Shown one piece after another: positions 63,836-64,000 of a stretch of DNA of 64,000 nt (the first letter of the stretch is position 1; every line of letters begins with the position of its first letter). This stretch comes from Berghia stephanieae (Eukaryota > Mollusca > Gastropoda > Nudibranchia > Aeolidiidae). The DNA lies in NCBI GenBank assembly GCA_034508935.3, contig CM067448.1:46685766-46749765 (forward strand), written 5' to 3'. Below the pieces are notes generated by a model that was not told the DNA's origin, did not search any database, and worked only from the letters and a program-made list of their open reading frames with translations. The translations under genes were made by a program, and so were the position numbers.

Positions 63836-63837
63836 TA

Positions 63838-64000
63838 AGATAGAGAACTGAACAAGTGTGTATGAAAGGTACCAGACAAAGCAAGAAAGAATAATATAAG
63901 TAAAAAGCCATCCCAAAAAATCTGTCGACCTCGACTGCAGATCAAACCTCAGACCTTCTGATTACTGGTCAGACGTTCTACCACGGTGAAGTAGGGAGTT
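63838..64000 (-). mobile_element. SINE-D copy, cut by the window edge
   Basis: Minus copy: AACAAGTGTGTATGAAAGGT, ACCAGACAAAGCAAGAAAG, GTCGACCTCGACTGCAG, ATCAAACCTCAGACC, head running off the right edge. Confidence 0.75.

Overview
This is animal (metazoan) nuclear DNA, not microbial: genes are split by GT-AG introns, microsatellites are dense, and tRNA-derived SINEs, LINE fragments and small DNA transposons fill most of the space. Protein similarity (recalled, not searched) and repeat content suggest a marine invertebrate; I cannot name the species.

Three host genes can be built exon by exon with matching splice phases. (1) MRPL38 (mitochondrial large-subunit ribosomal protein mL38, PEBP fold), minus strand, 8 exons from 32181 down to 20676, about 410 residues, with one apparent 1-base frameshift in exon 5. 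(2) TCAIM (mitochondrial, DUF4460/DUF4461), plus strand, 10 exons from 32654 to 44771, 495 residues, intact. (3) CHMP4 (ESCRT-III Snf7 family), plus strand, 5 exons from 52836 to 59852, 218 residues, intact. MRPL38 and TCAIM start head to head 472 bp apart, so two mitochondrial-protein genes probably share one bidirectional promoter. CHMP4 lies 8 kb downstream of TCAIM in the same direction.

Layout: 1-1.4 kb, 3' half of a CR1/Rex1-like LINE. 1.4-20 kb, no host gene found; inverted MITE pairs, a mariner with two frame breaks (16.4-17.8 kb), a three-unit tandem array, an 88-base poly-C run. 20.7-32.2 kb, MRPL38, whose large first intron holds a hAT-like non-autonomous element and a 1.3 kb foldback. 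32.2-32.65 kb, shared promoter. 32.65-44.8 kb, TCAIM; exon 8 has a downstream partial tandem copy, and the last codons plus 3' UTR are present three times. 45-52.8 kb, repeats. 52.8-59.9 kb, CHMP4, with a piggyBac-like element in intron 2. 60-64 kb, repeats only.

Repeat families named here: SINE-A (tRNA-like head, about 300 bp, over 20 copies), SINE-B (tRNA-like, about 270 bp), SINE-C (CORE-like body), SINE-D (tRNA-like, about 190 bp), repeat E (about 520 bp), three TTAA-flanked piggyBac-like elements, a pogo-like MITE, several other MITEs, and a hairpin-forming family carrying a CTGAnGA...GAAAC motif. No LTR retroelement, Polinton, CRISPR array, rRNA or convincing functional tRNA gene was seen.
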